DNA of 14,187 nt. It comes from Clostridiales bacterium. Its GTDB lineage: Bacteria; Bacillota; Clostridia; Christensenellales; Borkfalkiaceae. Below are positions 1 through 7,929 of this stretch, in pieces. The stretch lies in assembly GCA_015069525.1 (NCBI GenBank), contig SVIK01000032.1, positions 1-14,187 of the forward strand. The letters run 5' to 3'. The position numbers and the translations under genes are program-made. Under the pieces are notes generated by a model. The model did not search any database. It was given only the letters and a program-made list of their open reading frames with translations, and was not told the DNA's origin. The stretch's first letter is position 1; every line of letters starts with the position of its first letter.

Positions 1-212
1 TCCGCTACCTTTGCAATAAATTCAGGAATTTTAATGTTGACGGGGCATGCAGATACGCAAGGACGGTTTTTACAGTTAATACAGCGTTTCGCTTCGTCTA
101 TCGCCATTTCCGCCGTGTATCCAAGCGCAACCTCTTCAAAATTTCCGTTGCGCACCTGTGCGTCTTGCGTGGGCATAGGGTTTTTTAACGGGTTCATGTT
201 AAATTTTGCCAT
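1..212 (-). CDS. nfnB: NfnB, large subunit of NADH-dependent ferredoxin:NADP+ oxidoreductase (partial, N-terminus only)
   Basis: Only the first 70 codons are in the window; the gene runs off the left edge. The ATG at 212 follows an AGGAGGT ribosome binding site (221-227) lying inside the last codons of nfnA, and one base separates the nfnA stop from this ATG, so the two are translationally coupled. The visible part has a four-cysteine cluster motif C44-x2-C47-x4-C52-x3-C56-P, which in the GltD/NfnB family binds a [4Fe-4S] cluster ahead of two FAD/NAD(P)-binding domains that would lie outside the window. Many genomes name such proteins glutamate synthase small subunit (GltA/GltD). Pairing with an NfnA-type partner makes the bifurcating transhydrogenase the better call: NADH plus reduced ferredoxin reduce NADP+ in the cytoplasm. 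The family is clear; the exact enzyme is inferred from the neighbour. Confidence 0.88.
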   Translation of the reverse strand, partial: MAKFNMNPLKNPMPTQDAQVRNGNFEEVALGYTAEMAIDEAKRCINCKNRPCVSACPVNIKIPEFIAKVA

Positions 213-213
213 A

Positions 214-1056
<843 letters not shown>

Positions 1057-1094
1057 AAGCCTAACTTTTCTCCTTAACTTTTTCTTCCTAAATT

Positions 1095-1123
1095 ATTATA
1101 CCGCACTTTATTTATCTTGTCAA
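1095..1123 (-). promoter_or_regulatory. Consensus sigma-A promoter of nfnAB
   Basis: On the minus strand the -35 box TTGACA (1123-1118) and -10 box TATAAT (1100-1095) are both perfect matches to consensus, with a 17-base spacer. Transcription would start near 1088, leaving a leader of about 30 bases before the nfnA ATG. The first two bases of the -35 box are the end of a hairpin arm (1122-1139). The -10 is not extended (no TG one base upstream). This is seen directly in sequence; activity is inferred. Confidence 0.88.
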
Positions 1124-1158
1124 CCGCTTAAAAACGGTTAACGCAAAGAAAGCGCGTT
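1122..1158 (-). terminator. Two tandem weak hairpins after the SGNH gene, possible operon end
   Basis: Two short inverted repeats follow the SGNH stop codon. The first (1158-1140) has 5-bp arms AACGC/GCGTT around a 9-base loop and starts at the last base of the stop codon. The second (1139-1122) can form 7 bp, AACCGTT/AGCGGTT including one G-U pair, around a 4-base loop. Neither is followed by a U-run, so neither is a textbook intrinsic terminator. They may act as mRNA 3'-end protecting structures or as a poor terminator, with some readthrough into nfnAB. The second hairpin abuts and shares two bases with the nfn -35 box. Confidence 0.35.
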
Positions 1159-1712
1159 TATTGACAAACCTTTTGTATAATATTTGCAACCTGTTTAGCG
1201 CAAACTTCTTTGCCCTTTTCCGACAAGTGCAACCAATCTTCCTCGCATATATACGCATTTACGTCCGTAGACGCGAGTGCGTGTAAATCGTTGATAATGA
1301 TGCCGAGTTTTTCAAATTCAGGCACAATCGTTTCGTTTAACAAACGAATATTTTCATTTTTATTATACGTATACCCCTCGCGAACGGGCGTCGTCGTAGC
1401 AAAGATTACTTTCGGGGCGTAGCTTTGCAAAATTTTCGCTATGCGAAGCATATCCCTTTTATATTCCTCTACCGACGAGAACATCCCGTCGTCGAAAAGT
1501 TCGCAAACGTCCCAATGTCCACAGTTGAAATGGATAACGTCGCAATTTTCCAGCTCTGCCTTCCAATCGAACAAACAACGAAGCATATATTTTGCAAAAC
1601 GACAGTTATCCTCTGGTTGAAAAACATTATATTCTTCCCCCAAGAGTTCAGGCACTATCGCCCCGTATCCCCACAAACGGATAGAATCCCCTAACAATGC
1701 TACCTTTTTCAT
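1158..1712 (-). CDS. SGNH/GDSL-family hydrolase, substrate unknown
   Basis: A 184-residue cytoplasmic protein (no signal peptide or membrane segment) with SGNH hydrolase signatures: nucleophile motif GDS at 8-10 near the N-terminus, and a C-terminal D159-x2-H162 pair followed by LS. The third block is HFNCGHWD (61-68), in which the usual GxND is replaced by GHWD; N63 could take over the oxyanion role. The family contains esterases, carbohydrate acetylesterases and lysophospholipases, and the sequence does not decide between them. The start at 1712 was chosen because the ATG overlaps the stop of the MFS gene as ATGA and follows AGAGGAGAG; an upstream in-frame ATG at 1745 would run 36 bases back into the MFS gene. 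The tight coupling suggests it acts on a compound imported or exported by that transporter, for example by deacylation. This is inference only. Confidence 0.82.
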   Translation of the reverse strand: MKKVALLGDSIRLWGYGAIVPELLGEEYNVFQPEDNCRFAKYMLRCLFDWKAELENCDVIHFNCGHWDVCELFDDGMFSSVEEYKRDMLRIAKILQSYAPKVIFATTTPVREGYTYNKNENIRLLNETIVPEFEKLGIIINDLHALASTDVNAYICEEDWLHLSEKGKEVCAKQVANIIQKVCQ

Positions 1713-2980
1713 TTTCTCTCCTCTATACTTTCTACACCAAGCCAAAGCGGATTTTTCTTCCGTTTACGACAGACTGCATAAAACACGAAAATAGCGATAA
1801 TCGGGAAGATTGCTCCCACTAACAAGCCTGCTTTCATACCAAGCTGTTCGCCCGTTAATCCAAGCGACGCCGACATATTTATAAAGCTTTCGCTTCCTGC
1901 TACGCTATCCGTGATAATCCCCAAAAGTTGCGGGCCGATAGACGCGCCAAAATCGCCCCCCGCCGCCATCATTGCATAAATAAACACACCGCCGTTTGGA
2001 AAACGGTCGGATGCGACAACCAAGCTACCCGGCCACATCATCGATACGAAAAAGCCCGTCAAAGCGCAGGCAATTAGCGAGAGCACGGCAACGGGTGAGA
2101 ATACGGAAAGGAGATAACAAACGCTCGCCCCAATCGCTCCCCAAAAAAGGACTTTGCCAACGTTCTTACCAAATTTTGCGTACAACGTACGCCCCAGCGC
2201 CAAAGCCAAACCGAACATCGCTACGCCAAAAACGTCCCCCCAGACTTTGGGTATACCCAACGCCTGTTCTATATAACCAGAGCTCCATTGTGCCATCGTC
2301 ACTTCGCTTGCTCCACCAAGGAAAATAGCGAGCACGCAAAGCCATAATCCACCGTTTTTGAAAAACCCAAGTGCGCCCGATATCTTCTTCGGCGTTTCCA
2401 TTTCTGGAATTTTCGCGCGGGCAAACGCTATCGTAGCAACGACGGGAACGACGGCAAATACGCATACAAGCCATTGCCAATTTTGTTCCCCAAACGCAAG
2501 CAAAAAGAGCGTGCCAACGATGACCACCGCAACCGTACCCCACGCGTAAACCGCGTGCAATTTGCTTATTTCCCTATCGGGGTTTTCTGCGGGCAGGGAC
2601 GCGATTACGGGGCTTATCAAGACTTCGGCAAAACCGCTTGACGCCGAGAATATGACCGTACCGATAACCAAACCAGTATAAACCGCATTGGGAAATAATA
2701 AGGGCGCAAGCGCAAATATCGCTATACCCAAGACCGAGATTGCCGGCGTGCATTTTACCATGAGCGGAATATTGAATTTATGCGAAAAAAAGGAAAAAAT
2801 CAAATCTACGGTGAGTTGCATGCAGAAATTTATCAGCACCAAGCTACCGAGCAAGGAATAGGACACTCCGTACAGATTACGGAAAGTTAAAAACAACAAC
2901 GGCGACAAATACGCTACGATTGCCATCGTCGCATTCGTGGAATAACAGGCAAATTTTACGCCACCGTACTTCCCTTTCAT
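1709..2980 (-). CDS. Major facilitator superfamily transporter, substrate unknown
   Basis: A 423-residue, highly hydrophobic protein with about 12 predicted membrane segments in two six-helix halves, the usual MFS size and layout. A loop of the second half, GRTLYAKFGKNVGK, resembles the MFS motif-A repeat between helices 8 and 9. The overall look is closest to the FucP/sugar-permease-like branch, with Gly-rich helices such as AMMAAGGDFGASIGP, but no substrate residue can be assigned. Start choice: the frame is open back to a TTG at 3007, but the ATG at 2980 is preceded by GAGG at suitable spacing and by a 30-base gap from trkH, so it is preferred. Its end overlaps the SGNH hydrolase start by 4 bases (ATGA). 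It is the first accessory-looking gene after the conserved membrane and ribosome genes of the operon. It is likely an importer or exporter of a small organic solute, modified or released by the hydrolase. Confidence 0.85.
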   Translation of the reverse strand: MKGKYGGVKFACYSTNATMAIVAYLSPLLFLTFRNLYGVSYSLLGSLVLINFCMQLTVDLIFSFFSHKFNIPLMVKCTPAISVLGIAIFALAPLLFPNAVYTGLVIGTVIFSASSGFAEVLISPVIASLPAENPDREISKLHAVYAWGTVAVVIVGTLFLLAFGEQNWQWLVCVFAVVPVVATIAFARAKIPEMETPKKISGALGFFKNGGLWLCVLAIFLGGASEVTMAQWSSGYIEQALGIPKVWGDVFGVAMFGLALALGRTLYAKFGKNVGKVLFWGAIGASVCYLLSVFSPVAVLSLIACALTGFFVSMMWPGSLVVASDRFPNGGVFIYAMMAAGGDFGASIGPQLLGIITDSVAGSESFINMSASLGLTGEQLGMKAGLLVGAIFPIIAIFVFYAVCRKRKKNPLWLGVESIEERK

Positions 2981-3010
2981 ACAAACCTCTATCTTATTAC
3001 CAGACAACCT

Positions 3011-4453
3011 TTATTTGCGCCACGTAGAGGGAGCAAACAACAAAATCATAGGGAATATTTCCAATCTTCCTATCAACATATCAAAGATAAACACCACTTT
3101 GGAAAGAATTGAAAAATCCCCGAAGTTTCCCACAGGTCCGACTACGCCAAGGCCAGGACCTATATTATTTATCGTCGCGGAAACGGCGGTGAAATTGGTC
3201 ACTAAATCCTGCCCGTCCAACGAAATTACCAGCAGGGAAAGGACGAATATGAAGATAAATGCGATTAAGTAATTATTGACGCTACGCACCGTTTCGTGTT
3301 CTACCACCTTACCATCCATCGTTATTTTCTTGATTTGTTTCGGATGCAACAAACGTTGCGTTTCGTGGCGTACACCTTTGAACATGATAACCAAACGGGA
3401 GACTTTGATACCGCCACCCGTACTACCTGCACATGCGCCGATAAACATACAAAGCACCAAAACCGTTTTGGAAAACGCGGGCCACATATCGAAATTTTCC
3501 GTCACAAAGCCCGTTGTGGAGATAATGGAAGATACCGAGAACGCCGAGTGCTTTATCGCTTCCCCTACCACCAAAACGTTGGACAGCGTAAGGTTGAGCG
3601 TGATGAGCGTAATCGCTGAAAGCACAATAATTAAAAACGTCCGTACTTCCGTAGTGAACGCTTCTTTCCATTTTCCGCAAAGGATAAAGAAATAGGAAGC
3701 AAAATTGACAGAAAAGAGCACCATAAATACCGTGACGACAATTTGGGAATAGCTGGAATACCCCGCAAAGCCGTCCGCCCTTATGGAAAATCCGCCCGTG
3801 CCCGCCGTTGCAAACGATGCATTGATTGCATCAAAAACGGGCATATCGAATACGAGCATAACAAATTCCAATACCGTAAGCGACGTATAAATTAAGTACA
3901 GTACACGCGCCGTTGAACGCATTTTCGGGAGCAACTTTCCAACCGACGGACCAGGGCTTTCCGCTTTCATAATGTTCATGTTTCTACCGCCACCGCAAAG
4001 GGGCAAGAATACCATGATAAATACCAATACGCCCATACCACCTATCCAATGGGTGAAACTACGCCACATTAAAATACATTTCGGCAACGACGCCACTACG
4101 TCGCTTGAAAGTACGGACGAGCCCGTCGTCGTAAAGCCCGACACCGTTTCGAAAAGTGCGTCGATATACGTGGGATACCCTCCCGTCGTATATAATGGAA
4201 TCGCACCGAAAAGACTTAATAAAATCCAACTTGACGCAGTAATTACAATGCCCTCTTTGGCAAAAATTTTATCGTCTTTCGGCTTGCCAATTAAACAAAG
4301 TCCGCCAAGCAACGCCGTGCCAGCCATCGTGAAAAGAAAATGGTAAATTTCCTTTTCTCCGTACACGAGCGCCGTGACGATGGGTACGCAGAAAAAGGCT
4401 GTTTCAAACAACAACAGCCAACCGAGCGTACGTTTTATAATCCTATAATTCAT
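3011..4453 (-). CDS. trkH: TrkH/KtrB-type potassium channel-like uptake subunit
   Basis: A 480-residue integral membrane protein of the SKT (Trk/Ktr/HKT) superfamily, which forms the K+-translocating pore in the cytoplasmic membrane. The four pseudo-repeated selectivity-filter loops can be read: TTTGSS (108-113), TAGTGGFS (216-223), STTGFV (312-317) and INNIGPGLG (428-436). The glycine-rich GSTGGGIKVSR (343-353), typical of the gating-loop helix in repeat 3, is also present. The length fits TrkH, while Ktr-type KtrB proteins are usually shorter. The protein ends FAPSTWRK, a normal TrkH-like C-terminus. The cytoplasmic regulator trkA lies 19 bases upstream, as expected for a TrkA-TrkH complex. 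The ribosome binding site is weak (AAGG very close to the ATG), so translation may depend on coupling to trkA. K+ versus Na+ selectivity is assumed from the conserved filter glycines. Confidence 0.95.
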   Translation of the reverse strand: MNYRIIKRTLGWLLLFETAFFCVPIVTALVYGEKEIYHFLFTMAGTALLGGLCLIGKPKDDKIFAKEGIVITASSWILLSLFGAIPLYTTGGYPTYIDALFETVSGFTTTGSSVLSSDVVASLPKCILMWRSFTHWIGGMGVLVFIMVFLPLCGGGRNMNIMKAESPGPSVGKLLPKMRSTARVLYLIYTSLTVLEFVMLVFDMPVFDAINASFATAGTGGFSIRADGFAGYSSYSQIVVTVFMVLFSVNFASYFFILCGKWKEAFTTEVRTFLIIVLSAITLITLNLTLSNVLVVGEAIKHSAFSVSSIISTTGFVTENFDMWPAFSKTVLVLCMFIGACAGSTGGGIKVSRLVIMFKGVRHETQRLLHPKQIKKITMDGKVVEHETVRSVNNYLIAFIFIFVLSLLVISLDGQDLVTNFTAVSATINNIGPGLGVVGPVGNFGDFSILSKVVFIFDMLIGRLEIFPMILLFAPSTWRK

Positions 4454-4472
4454 AGCCTTCTGCCCTTTACGA

Positions 4473-5828
4473 TTATCTTAAAACTTCCGCAATATCGCAT
4501 AAGCCAATATGCTTAGAAACGATAACGACGTAATCCCCTACTTCTATCGTGTTGTTGCCACGAGGGACAATCGTTTCCTTTCCGCGCGTAATCGCTGAAA
4601 TCAAAACGTCCTTTTTGAATTTGAGCTTGGAGAGAGGAATACCCACTATCGGAGAATTTTCGCGAACGATAAACTCCGCCGCCTCCACCTCGCCAGGGAT
4701 AATATTATACAGCGTTTCTACGTTGCTACCCACCGCGTTTTCCGTCGCACGCACGTAGCGCAAAATTCTGTCCGAAGTGATGCTACGAGGGCAAACGGAT
4801 TCCTCTAATTCAAGCTGGGAGAGCAATCCGTCGTAATCGGTACGGTTTACCTTCGTCACCGTTTTTTGACAGCCTTCGCCTTTTGCGAACAACGATAAAA
4901 GCACGTTCTCCTCGTCCAAATCGGAAAGCGAAACGAACGCTCCGCAACTGTCTACGCCTTCTTCCAAAAGCAAATCGTGGTCGGCACTATCCCCATGAAT
5001 CACCTTGACCTTCGGCCAACGGGATGAAAGCTCTTCACAGCGTTTCAAGTCCTTTTCAATAACCGTCAACGAGATGTGCGATTTTTCCAAGATTTCGCAC
5101 AAGTAATGGGTGATGACGCCACCGCCTACAATCAACGTGTTCTTTATCGTATGCCCCTTGCATTTGATATTATCGAAAAATTCGTATGCGTTCTTGGGGG
5201 TGGCTACAATGGATATAATATCCTTTTCTTCAAACACGAAATCGCCGTTTGCGATATACGATTCTTCCTCGCGCTCTATCGTGCAAATCAGCAAATCGCT
5301 ATTGTATTTTTGGATAACTTCCTTAACCGACATACCGATGATTTCGTTGCCTTTGGGAAGCCTGAATTTGATAAGCTCTATCTTGCCTTTCGCAAAAGGT
5401 TCGATTTTCGTGGCAAGCGGGAAACGGAGCAAACGCGCAATTTCTTCCGCCGATTCGTATTCGGGATTGATAACCATCGCCAAACCGAGTTCGTCTTTCA
5501 AATAGGGCGCGTCCTCACTATATTCGGGGTTCTTTACGCGCGCAATCGTTTGACAATCGCTTTCTTTTTTTGCAACCAAACAGCAAAGCAAGTTTAATTC
5601 ATCCGAGGAGGTGACGGCAATCATCAAATCTGCCGTTTCTATCCCCGCTTCTCTTTGTACGGTGTGCGTCGCGCCGTTGCCCGTAATACCCATGACGTCG
5701 CAACGCGCCGTCACGCGTTTCACTTTGTCGGGGTCGGCGTCGATAACCGTCACTTCGTTGCCGTCGTCGGTAAGGCTTTGCGCAAGCGTTCTGCCCACTC
5801 TACCACAACCAATAATGATGATTTTCAT
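4473..5828 (-). CDS. trkA: TrkA, NAD-binding regulatory subunit of Trk potassium uptake
   Basis: A 451-residue cytoplasmic protein built as two tandem RCK units (RCK_N, RCK_C, RCK_N, RCK_C), the classical long TrkA layout rather than the single-unit KtrA. The first Rossmann domain starts MKIIIIGCGRVG with GxGxxG at 7-12 and acidic D30 at the end of strand 2, typical of NAD(H) binding. The second begins near 230 with GGGVIT (235-240) and E258. RCK_C-like regions lie around 145-215 and 365-451. It gates TrkH in response to nucleotides. The start overlaps the end of plsY by 4 bases (ATGA), with a purine-rich GGAAGGA ribosome binding site inside the plsY 3' end, so translation is coupled to plsY. 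trkH follows after 19 bases. Confidence 0.96.
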   Translation of the reverse strand: MKIIIIGCGRVGRTLAQSLTDDGNEVTVIDADPDKVKRVTARCDVMGITGNGATHTVQREAGIETADLMIAVTSSDELNLLCCLVAKKESDCQTIARVKNPEYSEDAPYLKDELGLAMVINPEYESAEEIARLLRFPLATKIEPFAKGKIELIKFRLPKGNEIIGMSVKEVIQKYNSDLLICTIEREEESYIANGDFVFEEKDIISIVATPKNAYEFFDNIKCKGHTIKNTLIVGGGVITHYLCEILEKSHISLTVIEKDLKRCEELSSRWPKVKVIHGDSADHDLLLEEGVDSCGAFVSLSDLDEENVLLSLFAKGEGCQKTVTKVNRTDYDGLLSQLELEESVCPRSITSDRILRYVRATENAVGSNVETLYNIIPGEVEAAEFIVRENSPIVGIPLSKLKFKKDVLISAITRGKETIVPRGNNTIEVGDYVVIVSKHIGLCDIAEVLR

Positions 5829-6571
5829 GCTTTATTTCCTTCCTTATCACCCGTTTTTTTCTTGACGATTTTCTTCAACGAAGTACGGTGTTCCTCACCA
5901 CTAAACAAACGGAATAGATTTTTTTGATGTGCACACCACGTAATAAGCGTGAACGCAAACACCAACATGTATATGCTGATTAACAATCCGTTTACTACCT
6001 GATGTTCGTAGCGGTAGAAAAAGATTACAAGCTGGATTACGGAGAAAATTGCCGTTGCTAAAATGTTGCCAAGCGAACCCCATTCCGTAATGGTGATAAA
6101 CAAAAGCACGCATAAAAACGCTCCGAATACTATCAAAATATACCAAGGCGTTTCGCAAGAAAGCGCTACCCAAAATACCCCGAACGTCGTCGCTATCCCC
6201 TTACCACCGTTGAAACGGTAGATGACGGGGAGAATATGCCCAAGCACGGCGAAAAGCCCGCAATAATATCTGGTAAAATCGCTTACCCGAAGCATCGTGC
6301 CCGCAAAGAGAAAATCTTTATATATAAGGTGCGCTACGAGTACGCAAATGCCACCCTTAAACGCATCGAATACGAACGTGAGAAGCCCTACTTTCCAGCC
6401 GAACTCCCTCGTCATATTCATCGTGCCCGGGTTGCCACTACCCATTTGCGTAATATCTTTCTTTCTTCTACTTGCGATAATCCGCGCGATATTGATACAG
6501 CCTATCGAATACGAAACGATTGCCATAAGCACGAATTGCCACCAGTTTTTTGCCATTGAAAACGGCTCCAT
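5825..6571 (-). CDS. plsY: PlsY, acyl-phosphate:glycerol-3-phosphate acyltransferase
   Basis: A 248-residue polytopic membrane enzyme that makes lysophosphatidic acid from acyl-phosphate and glycerol 3-phosphate, the first membrane step of phospholipid synthesis in Gram-positives. The PlsY motifs are clear: MGSGNPGTMN (43-52, family GSGNxGxTN), DAFKGG (69-74), and GHILPVIYRFNGGKG (111-125), which carries the phosphate-binding glycines and lysine. Several hydrophobic helices surround them. It is about 40-50 residues longer than the commonest PlsY; the excess includes an N-terminal segment and a basic C-terminal tail, SLKKIVKKKTGDKEGNKA, probably cytoplasmic. The ATG at 6571 has AAGGAG 8 bases upstream; an internal ATG at 6556 is less well placed. 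It follows der by 15 bases and overlaps trkA by 4. The der-plsY pairing is common in Firmicutes. Confidence 0.96.
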   Translation of the reverse strand: MEPFSMAKNWWQFVLMAIVSYSIGCINIARIIASRRKKDITQMGSGNPGTMNMTREFGWKVGLLTFVFDAFKGGICVLVAHLIYKDFLFAGTMLRVSDFTRYYCGLFAVLGHILPVIYRFNGGKGIATTFGVFWVALSCETPWYILIVFGAFLCVLLFITITEWGSLGNILATAIFSVIQLVIFFYRYEHQVVNGLLISIYMLVFAFTLITWCAHQKNLFRLFSGEEHRTSLKKIVKKKTGDKEGNKA

Positions 6572-6586
6572 ACCTCTTTCTCCTTT

Positions 6587-7900
6587 TTAATCGTCCTCTT
6601 TCTTTTCACGTACTACTATCTTTATCGGCGTACCTGAAAAATCGTACGCTTTACGAATTACGTTTTCCAAATACCTTTCGTACGAGAAGTGCAACAGCCT
6701 TTCGTCGTTGACAAACAACGCAAACGTCGGCGGGCATACCCCTACCTGCGAAGAGAAGAATACGCGCATACGTCTACCCAAATAGGAGGGCGGTTCTTGC
6801 ATGCGGATAGCGTCCCCAATCAAATCGTTGAGTGCACCCGTAGGTACCCTAAACGAAGCGTGAGCGTACGCTTCTTCCGCGGAAAGGAGGATTTTTTCCA
6901 CCCGTTGCCCCGTCTTTGCGGAAATGTAAATGGACTTATAATAATCCATAAACTTCAAGTCTTCTTTCAGCTGTTCTTCAAAGCGGTTGACGGTGTGCGT
7001 GTCTTTCTCCACCAAGTCCCACTTGTTCATAACGATTACCGACGGTTTACCTTGTTCGTGCACGTAGCCGATTATCTTTACGTCTTGTTCGGTAAGCCCT
7101 TCCTCGCTATCCACAACGAGAAGACATACGTCGCAACGGCGCACCGCGTCGAAAGCACGCATATTGGAATAATATTCTACGTCGTCTTCCACTTTTTTCT
7201 TTTTACGAATACCCGCCGTGTCGATAATCGTATACGCTTTATCCCCACGATAAAAAAGCGTGTCTATCGCGTCGCGCGTCGTGCCTGCAATGGGCGTGAC
7301 GATACTCCTTTCGCTCCCTAAAAGCTTATTGACAAGGCTCGATTTTCCCGCGTTGGGTTTGCCTACCACCGCAATCTTTAACGAGGGCACGGCTTCTTCC
7401 GTCGTGTCGGGGAAATAGGTGAGCGCTTCGTCCAAAACGTCGCCGATGCCTTGGGAGTGTTCTGCTGAAACGGCAAACGGCTCTCCAAGCCCCAAAGAGT
7501 AAAATTCGTACACCTTTTCGGGGGCGTAATCGTCAATTTTATTTACCACCAAAATAACCGGCTTTTTGCTACGGCGGAGAATATCCGCTACGTCATAGTC
7601 GGACGGGTGCAAGCCGTCCCTACCGTCCGTGAAAAACAAAATTACGTCCGCCGTTTCTATCGCTACGTCCGCTTGTTTTGCTATCTCTTTCCACATAACG
7701 TCTTCCGATTTGAGCTCTAACCCGCCCGTATCGACCATGGTAAAGTGCTTATCGCGCCACGTGGCGTCTGCATACAATCTATCGCGCGTGACGCCCGGTC
7801 TGTCCTCCGTTATGGATATTTTTCTACCTGCCACCTTATTGAAAAAGGTGCTTTTTCCTACGTTCGGTCTGCCGACCAACGCTATCAAAGGATTCGCCAT
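6587..7900 (-). CDS. der: Der (EngA), double-domain ribosome-assembly GTPase
   Basis: A 437-residue protein with two tandem TrmE-Era-EngA-type G domains, an arrangement unique to Der. The first domain has G1 GRPNVGKST (10-18), G3 DTGG (57-60) and G4 NKID (120-123). The second has G1 GKPNAGKSS (180-188), G3 DTAG (227-230) and G4 NKWD (292-295). A KH-like RNA-binding domain follows from about 350 to the end. It acts in late assembly of the 50S ribosomal subunit and is normally essential. The start is supported by AAGGAGG 8 bases before the ATG. The length matches the family (about 435-440). Its position between a DUF512 radical SAM gene and plsY is a well-known Firmicutes order. Confidence 0.98.
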   Translation of the reverse strand: MANPLIALVGRPNVGKSTFFNKVAGRKISITEDRPGVTRDRLYADATWRDKHFTMVDTGGLELKSEDVMWKEIAKQADVAIETADVILFFTDGRDGLHPSDYDVADILRRSKKPVILVVNKIDDYAPEKVYEFYSLGLGEPFAVSAEHSQGIGDVLDEALTYFPDTTEEAVPSLKIAVVGKPNAGKSSLVNKLLGSERSIVTPIAGTTRDAIDTLFYRGDKAYTIIDTAGIRKKKKVEDDVEYYSNMRAFDAVRRCDVCLLVVDSEEGLTEQDVKIIGYVHEQGKPSVIVMNKWDLVEKDTHTVNRFEEQLKEDLKFMDYYKSIYISAKTGQRVEKILLSAEEAYAHASFRVPTGALNDLIGDAIRMQEPPSYLGRRMRVFFSSQVGVCPPTFALFVNDERLLHFSYERYLENVIRKAYDFSGTPIKIVVREKKEDD

Positions 7901-7929
7901 AATCTATTCCTCCTTTTCTCTATTTCTTC

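Noticed and set aside
1713..1745. ATG at 1745 as start of the SGNH hydrolase
   Set aside because: It would overlap the MFS gene by 37 bases and place eleven odd residues before the beta strand leading into GDS; the ATGA overlap at 1712 is the usual coupling arrangement.
2981..3007. TTG start at 3007 for the MFS gene
   Set aside because: It has no convincing ribosome binding site and adds nine atypical residues; the ATG at 2980 is preceded by GAGG and gives a normal MFS N-terminus.
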